From Jannaschia helgolandensis (GTDB taxonomy: Bacteria > Pseudomonadota > Alphaproteobacteria > Rhodobacterales > Rhodobacteraceae), in the NCBI RefSeq assembly GCF_900109285.1, contig NZ_FNZQ01000001.1, positions 711,001 through 775,000 of the forward strand: a stretch of DNA of 64,000 nt. Direction: 5' to 3'. Numbering within the stretch: the first letter of the stretch is position 1; each line of letters starts with the position of its first letter. Below the pieces are notes generated by a model. The model worked only from the letters and a program-made list of their open reading frames with translations. It did not search any database and was not told the DNA's origin. Shown in pieces: positions 54,504 through 63,800 of this stretch. A program made the translations under genes and the position numbers.

Positions 54504-56408
54504 ATGACCGACCGCAAAGCCACCACCACGCGCCTGACGCAAGCGGGGCTGAACCTGATCGGGCAGGCCCTGTCGATCTATGATGCCGATCTGCGGCTTG
54601 CGGTCTGCAACCGCATGTTCGCAACGATGTTCGATCTGCCCGAAGAATTGACCCGGCCCGGCGCGGATTTTGCCGACACGATCCGGTTTCTTCTGGAGCG
54701 CGGCGAATACGGCCCGACGCCCGATCTGGAAGCGATGCTGGCCGAGCGGATTGCGCAGGCCCGCGCGTTCGAGCCGCATTACATGGAGCGCGCGCGTCCC
54801 AACGGGCAGGTGATCGCGGTCGAAGGCTCGCCCTTGCCGCAGGGCGGGTGGGTCACCGTCTATACCGATATTACCGCCGCCCGCGCGCAGGAGCGCCTGC
54901 TGCGTGCTCGGTCCGAGGTGCTGTCGGATCAGTTGATCACCCGGCACGAGGAACTGGCCCAGGCCAACCGCCAGCTTGCCGCCACCAACGCCGCCCTGAC
55001 CGAAGCGCGGCGCGAGGCGACCGAGATGGCCGCCCGCATCCAGCTGACGACCGAAATGCTGCCCGCCCATATCGCGCGGCTGGACCGCGACCGGCGCTAT
55101 ACCTTTTCGAACCGGCGGCTGGGTGCGGTGATGCCCGGTTCGCGGTCCGACATCATCGGGTTGCGGATGGACGAGGCGCTGAGCCCGTCGACCTATGCCA
55201 CGGTCGAGCCGCATCTGACCCGCGCCCTGTCCGGCGAAGCATCGGTGTTCGAAGTCACCCATGCGCCATCGTCCCGCCGTATCCGCATCAGTTTCACCCC
55301 CGATGTCGAGGACGATACCGTGACCGGAGTCTATGCCCTGTCGGTCGATATCACCGAGGAGGCGCAAGCCCGCGCCGCGCTGTCGCAGGCTGCGGGCCGT
55401 CAGGTCGCCGCGCAACTCACCAGCGGCATGGCGCATGATTTTGCCAACCTTCTGACGGTAATTCTGGGCCTGAAGGACAAGCTGAGCCATATGGACCTGC
55501 CCCCGGCCGCGCAGCAATCCGTTGCTGCCATCGGCGTGGCCGCCACCCGCGGCGGCGTGCTGACGCGTCAGATCGCGGGACTGTCCGGTCCCCGCGACCT
55601 GAGACCCCGCGCCACCGACCTGCATGCGTTTCTGGCCGAGGTTGCGGTGCTGGGCGGCGCATCCCTGCCGGATGGCGTGACGCTGGATTGGTCGGTCATC
55701 GGTCTGGACGCCCCGGTCCTTCTGGACCCTGAGGCGTTGCGCGATGCGGCGTTGAATCTGATTCTGAATGCCCGCGATGCTATCGCACCCGGCCCCGGTA
55801 CGATCACCCTGACCGCCCGTGCTCTGCGCGATATCTGGATCGAGGTCACGGTGACCGATACCGGACCGGGGTTCAGCCCGCAGGCGCTGGACCAGGGATT
55901 GCAGCCGTTCTTTACCGAAAAGGGCGAGGATGGCACCGGCCTTGGCCTGTCGATGGTTTATGACGTGGTGAAACTGGCGGGTGGACATACGCGGCTTGGA
56001 GCCGCGCCCGGCGGTGGCGCGCAGGTCACCTTGCGCCTGCCCCTGCGGCATCCGCCTGCCGGACCTGCCCCGATGGTCGTTCTGCTGGTCGAGGACGCGC
56101 CGCACATCCGCGAAGCCGTGCGTGATCAACTGGTGGCGGCCGGTCATTCGGTGCTGGAAGCCGCGACGGTGGACGAGGCACTGGGGTTGCTGGACATCGA
56201 CGGCATAGGTCTCGTGCTGTCGGACATCATGCTGAAATCACGCGATACGGGCCTCGACCTGGCGCGCGCCGCGCGGGCGAGAGGGCTTGCGACGGCCCTG
56301 ATGACCTCGCTGCCGGTCGATGCGCCGCTCTATCGCGAAGCCGCCGCCGGTTGGCCTGTTCTGCGCAAACCCTTCTCGATCGATCAGCTTGCGGCGGCGC
56401 TTCCGTGA
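54504..56408 (+). CDS. PAS-containing hybrid histidine kinase with receiver
   Basis: A 634-residue soluble sensor. Two PAS-like modules (residues about 10-125 with ALSIYDADLRLAVCNRMFAT, and about 180-290 with ITEEAQARAAL at its end), a coiled coil between, then an H-box with His311 in GMAHDFANLLTVILGL, a HATPase with NLILNARDAI, DTGPGFSP and GTGLGLSMVYDVVKLAGG, and a C-terminal receiver with Asp574 (LVLSDIMLKS). The H-box belongs to the short GMAHDFNN-type kinases. The ATG at 54504 has AGAGGG upstream. It overlaps the response regulator by 4 bp and is divergent from the acyl-CoA ligase locus, which it probably controls. Confidence 0.9.
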   Translation: MTDRKATTTRLTQAGLNLIGQALSIYDADLRLAVCNRMFATMFDLPEELTRPGADFADTIRFLLERGEYGPTPDLEAMLAERIAQARAFEPHYMERARPNGQVIAVEGSPLPQGGWVTVYTDITAARAQERLLRARSEVLSDQLITRHEELAQANRQLAATNAALTEARREATEMAARIQLTTEMLPAHIARLDRDRRYTFSNRRLGAVMPGSRSDIIGLRMDEALSPSTYATVEPHLTRALSGEASVFEVTHAPSSRRIRISFTPDVEDDTVTGVYALSVDITEEAQARAALSQAAGRQVAAQLTSGMAHDFANLLTVILGLKDKLSHMDLPPAAQQSVAAIGVAATRGGVLTRQIAGLSGPRDLRPRATDLHAFLAEVAVLGGASLPDGVTLDWSVIGLDAPVLLDPEALRDAALNLILNARDAIAPGPGTITLTARALRDIWIEVTVTDTGPGFSPQALDQGLQPFFTEKGEDGTGLGLSMVYDVVKLAGGHTRLGAAPGGGAQVTLRLPLRHPPAGPAPMVVLLVEDAPHIREAVRDQLVAAGHSVLEAATVDEALGLLDIDGIGLVLSDIMLKSRDTGLDLARAARARGLATALMTSLPVDAPLYREAAAGWPVLRKPFSIDQLAAALP

Positions 56409-57124
56409 CCGCGCGCATTGCCATTCTGGATGACGATCCTGCAATCCGCACCCTGTTGGCCGATGCGGTCGAAGCCGCGGGAATGCAACCCGCCACCTAT
56501 GCCCGCGCCGAGGCCTTCGAAGCCGCCTTGCGCAACGCGCCACCGGGCCATGGCCCGGACGTCTGCCTTGTCGATCTGGGCCTGCCGGACCGCGACGGAC
56601 TGGCGGTCGTGTCGCGGCTGGCGCTGGAAGGCGGCGCGGCGATCATCATCATCTCCGGTCGGGCGCAGGTGCAGGATCGGATCACCGGATTGGAGCTGGG
56701 GGCCGACGATTATGTCGTAAAACCCTTCGAGCCGGCCGAGATCATCGCCCGTATCCGCGCCCGTCTGCGGAAGCCGCCGTCGCCGCCCAGCCGCCGCATG
56801 GCGCGGTTTGGTGGTTTCACGGCAGATTTCGACCGGTTCACACTGACCGGGCCGACCGATCTGGTCGAGGGCGGCGAGGCGGCGTTCAGTCAGGCCGAGG
56901 CGGAAATTCTGCGGCTCTTCCTCGACCGCCCGCGCCGTCTTCTGTCACGTGCCGAGATGCAGGAAGCGCTGGGAGGGGCGGCGGGTGACAGTTTCGACCG
57001 TGCGATGGATGTCCGCATTTCGCGCCTGCGCGCCAAGTTGGGCGAAGACCCGAAAAACCCGGCGCTGATCAAGACAATCTATGGGGCCGGGTATATTTTC
57101 CTGGGTGACGTGGTCTGGGGCTGA
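56405..57124 (+). CDS. OmpR-family response regulator
   Basis: A 239-residue two-domain regulator. The receiver has LDDDPAIRTLL, the phospho-acceptor Asp57 in CLVDLGLPDRDG and the conserved Lys of YVVKPFEPAEI; the C-terminal winged helix has SRAEMQEALGG and MDVRISRLRAKLGEDPKNP. Starts with a GTG overlapping the kinase stop (GTGA), so kinase and regulator are made together. Likely regulon: the divergent ligase/importer genes, by inference from position. Confidence 0.92.
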   Translation: MTARIAILDDDPAIRTLLADAVEAAGMQPATYARAEAFEAALRNAPPGHGPDVCLVDLGLPDRDGLAVVSRLALEGGAAIIIISGRAQVQDRITGLELGADDYVVKPFEPAEIIARIRARLRKPPSPPSRRMARFGGFTADFDRFTLTGPTDLVEGGEAAFSQAEAEILRLFLDRPRRLLSRAEMQEALGGAAGDSFDRAMDVRISRLRAKLGEDPKNPALIKTIYGAGYIFLGDVVWG

Positions 57125-57154
57125 CGGGCGGGGTTGCCGACTTCCGTCCGGAGT

Positions 57155-57373
57155 TCAGTGACGAGCCTCGATGCGGGCATGCAGCGCCTTGATCTTGCGG
57201 CTGGCCGTCGTTTCGCACAGCGGCGGCACGAAGGCATGGATCAGTGCCGCCGCCCCGGCCAGAAACAGCGTTCCGGCGAACCAGAGCGCAAAGCGCATGT
57301 GCCCGAAATAGCTTTCGTTGACCGAGGCCGGATGATCCTGAAATCCGCGGATGAAAAGGGCGATTTGGGTCAT
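57155..57373 (-). CDS. Small DUF6356-type protein
   Basis: A 72-residue protein starting MTQIALFIRGFQDHPASVNE with HPASVNESYFGHMRFALWFA and a hydrophobic segment (TLFLAGAAALIHAFVP), then a polar tail KIKALHARIEA. I recognise the pattern HPxSVxESYxxHMxFA as DUF6356, found in many alphaproteobacteria; no function known. Likely one transmembrane helix. Confidence 0.75.
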   Translation of the reverse strand: MTQIALFIRGFQDHPASVNESYFGHMRFALWFAGTLFLAGAAALIHAFVPPLCETTASRKIKALHARIEARH

Positions 57374-57481
57374 GGTGGCCTCCGAAACTGAACCGATTCC
57401 GTGCAATATGAATGGTTCACGGCGTGAAATTATCCAAGATTGCCTTGCAGGATGCGGGAAATTTAGAAAATAATCCCACGT

Positions 57482-57943
57482 ATGGATCATAATATAGACG
57501 AAACTGATCGCCGTATTCTTCGACAGTTGCAAACTGACACGACGCCAAGTCTCGACGCCCTTGCGGAACGGGTCAGCCTGTCCCGCAATGCATGCTGGCG
57601 ACGCATACGGCGGCTGGAGGAGGCGGGTGTGATCCGGGAACGGGTCGCACATCTGGACGCGGCGCGGCTGGGACTGGGACTCTCGGTCCTGATCCTGATC
57701 CGGGTCGGCGCGCATGATCCAAGCTGGCTGGCGAAGTTTCAGACGGTTGTGGCCGCCATGCCCGAAATTCAGGGCGCGCACCGCATGACCGGCGATCTGG
57801 ATTACGTGCTGCGCGTCCGGGTGCGCGACGTCGCCGACTACGACCGGTTCTACAAGGCGCTGATCTCGCGGGTGCAGATGGCCGATATCTCGGCCAGTTT
57901 CGTGATGGAGGACATCAAGGACACGACCGCCCTGCCGATCTGA
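57482..57943 (+). CDS. Lrp/AsnC-family transcriptional regulator
   Basis: A 153-residue feast/famine regulator. The N-terminal helix-turn-helix spans DETDRRILRQLQTDTTPSLD, ALAERVSLSRNACWRRIRRL and EEAGVIRERVAHLD; the C-terminal RAM domain has EIQGAHRMTGDLDYVLRVRV. It is the single-copy regulator next to an amidohydrolase gene and overlaps its end by 29 bp on the opposite strand. A loose inverted repeat (GGGAAATT ... AATAATCCC) at about 57456-57477 abuts the start and could be an autoregulatory site. Confidence 0.9.
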   Translation: MDHNIDETDRRILRQLQTDTTPSLDALAERVSLSRNACWRRIRRLEEAGVIRERVAHLDAARLGLGLSVLILIRVGAHDPSWLAKFQTVVAAMPEIQGAHRMTGDLDYVLRVRVRDVADYDRFYKALISRVQMADISASFVMEDIKDTTALPI

Positions 57944-59129
57944 CGGGGCGGGAGGTCAGTGTGGCGGCGGCGGTTTTCAGGATGTGCAGGCAGGTGACGA
58001 GATCGTCGGCGGAGGTGTCTTCGGCGAAATCGTGGCTGATGCCGCCGATCGACGGGGCGAACAACATGCCGGCCGGCATCAGTCGGCTGACGTTCGTGGC
58101 GTCGTGCAGGGCACCCGACGGCATGTTACACCAACGTCCGGGCGCATGGGTATCGGCGGCGGCGGCAAGAGCGGAGCGCAGGCCCGCATCCATATCGGCG
58201 GGCGGCAACCTGGCAGTGGCGGAAATCGTCAGCGACAGTCCAGTTGCCGCCGCGATCTGCGCGAGGGCGGTGCGGATCGCCTTCTCCATCCGGTCCAGAC
58301 GAGGGGTGTCGGCGTCGCGCCACTGCACCGTGAACCGGACCCGGCCCGGTACGGCGGAGGGCGCATTCGGATGCACCGCGACATGACCGATCGTCCAGAC
58401 CGATCGCGGCGTGACGATGGCACGCAGCGCGTCGCGTATCGCGTAATCGGCGTCCGAAAGGCCCCGCAGCGCATCGGTGCGCATATCCATCGGCGTCGTG
58501 CCCGCATGGTTCTGCTGTCCGCCCAGCGTGACCTCCACCTGTCGCAGGCCGACGATGGCGGTCACGATACCCGCGACCTGACCTGTGGTATCCAGCACCG
58601 GACCCTGTTCGATATGCGGTTCGATATAGGCGTCGAACCGCGTCGGGTCAGGGAATCCGCCAGTGGCTGGCAGGGCCTGGCGGGCTGTGCCGAAAGCAAC
58701 GCCATCCAGATCTTTCAGCGCGTCGGCCTGATCCGGCGTCATCGCGCCAGACCATATCTCAGATCCGGTCGTTGCGCCGAACCGTCCCTCCTCGTCCTGA
58801 AAACTCACGACCGAGACGTTGGGGTTTTCCCGCGCCACCTGCAACGCTGCAATCACGCCGAAGGCCCCGTCGAGCCATCCACCCTCGGGCTGCGTATCAG
58901 TGTGGCTGCCCATCAGAAGTCGACCGCGCAGGCCCCAGACGTTGCCTGCGGGGTCGATTCGAGGCGTCAGCCCGGCGTCCGCGAACCTATCCGTTAGCCA
59001 CAGTCGGGCGCGCACGTCGTCCGTATCGAAAGCCCGCCGCACCACGCCCGTGCCCCGCGCCCCGATGGCGCGCAATTCGTTCAAATCCGACAAGAACCGG
59101 TCGGCAGACGGGTCAGACGAAGTCGACAT
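57915..59129 (-). CDS. Zinc amidohydrolase (allantoate/N-carbamoyl amino-acid type)
   Basis: M20/M28-like dimetal amidase of the AllC/HyuC group, 404 residues. Metal ligands are in LMGSHTDTQPEGGWLDGAFG, QDEEGRFGATTGSEIW and EPHIEQGPVLD; LGGQQNHAGTTPMDMRTDAL lies in the dimer/substrate domain. It hydrolyses the C-N bond of an N-carbamoyl or ureido compound; which one is not decidable. Its start overlaps the stop of the protease gene by 17 bp and its end overlaps the Lrp gene by 29 bp, so the stretch is unusually compact. Confidence 0.88.
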   Translation of the reverse strand: MSTSSDPSADRFLSDLNELRAIGARGTGVVRRAFDTDDVRARLWLTDRFADAGLTPRIDPAGNVWGLRGRLLMGSHTDTQPEGGWLDGAFGVIAALQVARENPNVSVVSFQDEEGRFGATTGSEIWSGAMTPDQADALKDLDGVAFGTARQALPATGGFPDPTRFDAYIEPHIEQGPVLDTTGQVAGIVTAIVGLRQVEVTLGGQQNHAGTTPMDMRTDALRGLSDADYAIRDALRAIVTPRSVWTIGHVAVHPNAPSAVPGRVRFTVQWRDADTPRLDRMEKAIRTALAQIAAATGLSLTISATARLPPADMDAGLRSALAAAADTHAPGRWCNMPSGALHDATNVSRLMPAGMLFAPSIGGISHDFAEDTSADDLVTCLHILKTAAATLTSRPVRSAGRSCP

Positions 59130-60726
59130 AATCCTCGATCACGCTCAGCTGGGTCACCCCCTGCAACACGACCGAACTGGCATCGAAAGTCAATTCGACC
59201 GCGTTCGAATAGACCAGTGCGTCGCCCAATACGTCTTCGACTGTCGTCGACACTGTCAGTCCCAGGGCTGCCCGGTCGAGGATCAGCAGGTCCTGCGCCC
59301 AGTCTGTCACGACGTCGTAGCCGCCGCTGAAGACGAACCGGTCCTCCTCCGTGCCGCCGGTCAACGTGTCATTGCCATCACCGCCGATCAGCACATCACG
59401 GCCCGTCCCGCCGTCCAGCCGATCCGCGCCCGAACCACCCAGCAGGGTATCGTCGCCGGTGCCGCCATAAAGAATGTCGTTGCCGTGGTCGCCGCGCAGC
59501 CGGTCATTGCCTGCGTGGCCGAACAGGTTGTCTGCCTCGGAATGGCCGCGCAGGTCGTCATCGCCATTTCCGCCCTTGAGCGTGTCATTGCCCTGTCCGC
59601 CCTCCAGCTTGTCGTTTCCGGATCCGCCGTGCAGGCTGTCGTCGCCGTCCTGACCCTTCAGGAAATCGGCCCCCTCTGCTCCGGCCAGATTGTCCCGTCC
59701 CGAGCCGCCCAGCAGCGTGTCATTGCCGCTGTGGCCTTGCAGAAGGTCATCGCCGTCGCCCCCCAGCAGGGTGTCGCTTCCCTTCCAGCCATAGAGCGTA
59801 TCGGCACCGTCACCGCCCAGAAGGCGGTCGTTGTGCCGCCCCCCGCCCAGAACGTCGTCGCCCAGACCGCCATAGATCGTGTCGCGCCCGTCGCTGCCCT
59901 TCAGCGTGTCGTTGCCGTATCCGCCCTCCAGCCGGTCGTCACCGGCCTGCCCGTCGATGTAATCGGCCCCCTGGCGCGACAGGATGCGGTCGTTTCCGCC
60001 TCCGGCCATCACGCGCACCGTGCCGCCGGGCGTCAGGATCGTGTCGTCGCCATCCGCCATCGTGAGGGTCAGCACTTCGGTCGTCGCATTCCAGGCGGTG
60101 GTCCAGCCGGAGGTGTCGACGGTGCCACCGTAAAGATGTTGCAGCGCCTGTTCGTCCAGGGTCCGCAAGGTTTCGGCACGCGGGGTGCGCTGATCGTAGC
60201 TCATCACTGTGGCCAGCGTGGAATCGACCTGACCGTCCAGAGTGGTACCACCCTCATGCGGGTGCTTCAGTCCCATGGCATGGCCCAATTCGTGCAGCAC
60301 GACCTCGAAATTGAAGGTGCCGGGGCGCCAGCTTCCGAGGCCGTCTATGGCGAGGATGCCCGACCCTGTATAGAAATCCGCCGACGCGGCGTAATTTGCA
60401 TATCCGGCAACGCCCGGAATACCGTTCGCATTATAGGTATTTATCATTGCGTCGCCGCCGGTAATTTCGACCATGACGATGCCCGCCGCGGCCTCGAACA
60501 GGGCGATGGCGACTTCGAATTGCTCGCGCTGATGCGCGCTGAACGTCGACGTCGAATCGACATCGTAGCCGGAGGCCCGAACCGTCTCGACCGATGGCAC
60601 GTCGCTACCTTCCAGATAACTGTAGGTGACGATGACGGGCGTTCCCGTGCTGAACGACGTATTCCACCGGAAGAACGGAGTATCCAGATAGGCAAGCAGG
60701 GCAGTTTGGTCGGTTACGACGGGCAT
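59113..60726 (-). CDS. Serralysin-like RTX metalloprotease
   Basis: A 537-residue M10B-type zinc protease. The zinc site is His145-Glu-x-x-His149...His155 in HELGHAMGLKHPHE, followed by the Met-turn VMSYDQR. About residues 230-470 are RTX nonapeptide repeats of the GGxGxDxLx type (for instance GGAGDDRL-like blocks), which bind calcium. No signal peptide is seen; such proteins leave the cell through a type I secretion system, none of which is in the window. The start is the ATG at 60726; an upstream GTG at 60744 is also possible. A CtrA-like site lies about 90 bases upstream. Confidence 0.9.
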   Translation of the reverse strand: MPVVTDQTALLAYLDTPFFRWNTSFSTGTPVIVTYSYLEGSDVPSVETVRASGYDVDSTSTFSAHQREQFEVAIALFEAAAGIVMVEITGGDAMINTYNANGIPGVAGYANYAASADFYTGSGILAIDGLGSWRPGTFNFEVVLHELGHAMGLKHPHEGGTTLDGQVDSTLATVMSYDQRTPRAETLRTLDEQALQHLYGGTVDTSGWTTAWNATTEVLTLTMADGDDTILTPGGTVRVMAGGGNDRILSRQGADYIDGQAGDDRLEGGYGNDTLKGSDGRDTIYGGLGDDVLGGGRHNDRLLGGDGADTLYGWKGSDTLLGGDGDDLLQGHSGNDTLLGGSGRDNLAGAEGADFLKGQDGDDSLHGGSGNDKLEGGQGNDTLKGGNGDDDLRGHSEADNLFGHAGNDRLRGDHGNDILYGGTGDDTLLGGSGADRLDGGTGRDVLIGGDGNDTLTGGTEEDRFVFSGGYDVVTDWAQDLLILDRAALGLTVSTTVEDVLGDALVYSNAVELTFDASSVVLQGVTQLSVIEDYVDFV

Positions 60727-60818
60727 GGCGGTTCCAGTCAGCACAGTTCGGGGACCAGGGTCAGGCCCTCAGATGCGCCGGATGCAGGGGTCCGATCAAC
60801 ACAAACCGGGTTAATACG

Positions 60819-60833
60819 TTAAGAAAACCCTAA
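60819..60833 (-). promoter_or_regulatory. CtrA-like site upstream of the RTX protease
   Basis: Read toward the protease gene: TTAG-GGTTTTC-TTAA, one mismatch from the alphaproteobacterial CtrA consensus TTAA-N7-TTAA. It is 93 bases upstream of the protease ATG, between that gene and dnaE. Motif seen; regulation inferred. Confidence 0.4.
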
Positions 60834-60873
60834 CGGATCAATGGGATGAAGGAGAAGCCCCAGCGGGCATCCC

Positions 60874-63800
60874 TCAGACGTCCTCGACCAGAGCGACACC
60901 GGGCAGCGATCTCAGCGCGCCCTTAACCTGAGGATTGACCGGGTACAGGTCGGGCAGGCGCAACTCCACTTCGCCGGGCAGGTCGTCGCCCAGCAGGCAC
61001 AGGTGCATCGGGCCGCGTCCACGTGCGCCGGACTCGCCCGTCAACCGCGCGAGCAGGCCCTGCAGGGGACCGACCGCGCCCGCATCGTCGAGGAAGATGC
61101 GCAAACCGACCTGCGGCGCGGCATCCACGGCGTCGTCCATCGGCACGACGGACCGGGCCAGCAGTTTGAGCTGATCCGCTTCCTGTGTCGCCTCGACGTG
61201 CAGGATGACGCGGGACCCGGCCTCCAGGTATTCGCGCGACGCATCCAGCGTGTCGGAGAACACCATCACCTCATAGGCGCCGGTCGGATCGCTGGCCTGC
61301 ACGAAGGCGAAGCGGTTGCCGCGCGCCGATTTGCGTTCCTGCCGCGACGACACGATGCCCGCGATCTTGGCTGCCATCGGGCCATTGCGCGTCTGCGCCT
61401 GCACATCGGCCAGCGTCAGGACCTTCTGACGCTTCAGCGCGACCATGTAGTCGTCCAGCGGATGGCCGGACAGATAGAAACCGATGGCCTTGAACTCTTC
61501 GCCCAGCCGCTCGGCCGGCAGCCAGTCGTCGCGGAACGGCAGACGGGGTTCGGGCAGGTCATCGCCCGCCTCGCCGAACAGGCTGACCTGATTGCTGGCG
61601 CGCTGATCGTGGATCGCGGCGGAATAGCCGACCAGCGCGTCCAGCGCGTCAAGGACGCGGGCGCGGTTGCCGTCGATCTGGTCGAAGGCCCCAGCGCGGG
61701 CGAGCATTTCCAGGGGTCGCTTGCCGACACGCTTGAGGTCCACACGGCGCGCGAAGTCGTAGAGGGTGGCGAACGGCTTGCCGTCGCGCCCGGCGATCAC
61801 CAAACCCATCGCTTCGACGCCCACGTTCTTGAGCGCGCCCAGACCGTAGACCAGTGCCCCATCGGCAACCGTGAACCGGGCGGCGGAGCGGTTGACGCAG
61901 GGCGGCACGATCTCTAGCCCCAGTCCGCCGCGATCATGCGACTTGCGAACCTCCTCGGCATAGACGGCCAGCTTGTCGGTCAGATGGATGTCGCTGTTCA
62001 TGATCCCGGCCATGAACTCAACCGGGTGGTTCGCCTTGAGCCATGCCGTCTGATAGCTGACGACGGCATAGGCGGCGGCGTGCGACTTGTTGAAACCGTA
62101 GTTGGCGAACTTGTCGAGCAGGTTCCAGACTTCCATCGCCTTGGCCTTGTCGACACCGTTCTTCGCGGCCCCTTCCAGGAAAAGCGGTCGCTGGGCGTCC
62201 ATCTCGGCCTGGATCTTCTTGCCCATCGCGCGGCGCAGAAGGTCAGCCCCGCCAAGCGAGTATCCCGCCATTTCCTGCGCGATCTGCATCACCTGTTCCT
62301 GATAGACGATGATGCCCTGCGTCTCGTCCAGAATGTGGTCGATCGACGGGTGCAGCGCGTCACGCTTGGACAGACCGTTCTTGACCTCGCAATATTTCGG
62401 AATGTTCTCCATCGGGCCGGGACGGTAGAGCGCCACCAGCGCTACGATATCCTCGATGCAGGTCGGTTTCATGCGCCGCAGCGCATCCATCATTCCGGTC
62501 GATTCCACCTGGAAGACGGCGACCGCGCGGGCGGCGGAGTACAATTCGTAGCTGGCCTTGTCGTCCAGCGGGATCGCATTGATGTCGTTCACTGTCCCAG
62601 GCGCCGGTTCATACAATTGACGGCCGTCGGCGGCAAAGTGAATGTCCCGTCCCTGTTCGCGGATCAGGCGCACCGCATCGGCGACCTGCGTCAGCGTTTT
62701 CAGGCCAAGGAAGTCGAACTTCACCAGACCGGCCTTTTCGACCCATTTCATGTTGAACTGCGTCGCCGGCATATCCGACCGCGGGTCTTTATAAAGTGGC
62801 ACCAGCGCGTCCAGCGGACGGTCCCCGATCACCACACCGGCGGCATGGGTCGAGGCATTTCGCAGCAACCCCTCCAGTTTCTCGGCATAATCCAGCAGGC
62901 GCTTGACGGGGTTCGTGCGACCGTCGCGCCGATCCTGCTCGCTCTCGCGCGCGGCTTCGCGCAGGCGCGGCTCGTCGGCGAGCGCCTTGGTGATGCTGAC
63001 CGGCTTTACCCCCTCGACCGGGATCATCTTCGACAGCTGGTCGCATTGAAAATACGACATGCCCAACACACGGCCTACATCGCGCACCGCGGCCTTGGAC
63101 AGAAGCGCGCCGAATGTGATGATTTGGCCCACGCGGTCACGGCCGTACTTGCCCTGAACGTAGGTGATGACCTCTTCCCGGCGGTCCATGCAGAAGTCGA
63201 TGTCGAAGTCCGGCATCGACACCCGTTCGGGGTTCAGAAACCGCTCGAACAGCAGACCGTAGCGCAGCGGATCAAGGTCAGTGATCGTCAGCGCATAGGC
63301 CACCAGCGACCCGGCACCCGACCCGCGTCCCGGCCCGACCGGGATGTCCTGATCCTTGGCCCATTTGATGAAATCGGCGACGATCAGGAAGTAGCCCGGA
63401 AAGCCCATCCCTTCGATTACGCCCAACTCGTAGTCGAGCCGTTTCTCATACTCCTCGACAGATGCCGCATGCGGGATGACGGCAAGCCGCGCCTTCAGCC
63501 CCTCCTGCGATTGGCGACGCAGTTCGGCCACTTCGTCATCCGCGAACTTCGGCAGGATCGGGTCGCGGCCATACGCCTTGAAGGCGCAGCGCCGCGCGAT
63601 CTCCAAGGTGTTTTCCAGCGCCTCGGGCAGATCGGCGAACAATACTTCCATCTCGCCCTGCGTGGCGAAATGGTGGCGCGGGGTGACCTGTCGGCGTGGG
63701 GCCTGCTGATCGACATAGGCCCCCTCGGCGATGCACAGGAAGGCGTCGTGGGCTTCGTGCATTTTCGGATCGGGAAAATAGACATCGTTGGTCGCCACCA

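Noticed and set aside
60000-60600. RTX repeats as a tandem DNA repeat or CRISPR
   Set aside because: Periodicity comes from the protein GGxGxDxLx repeat; the DNA copies are not identical and there are no spacers.
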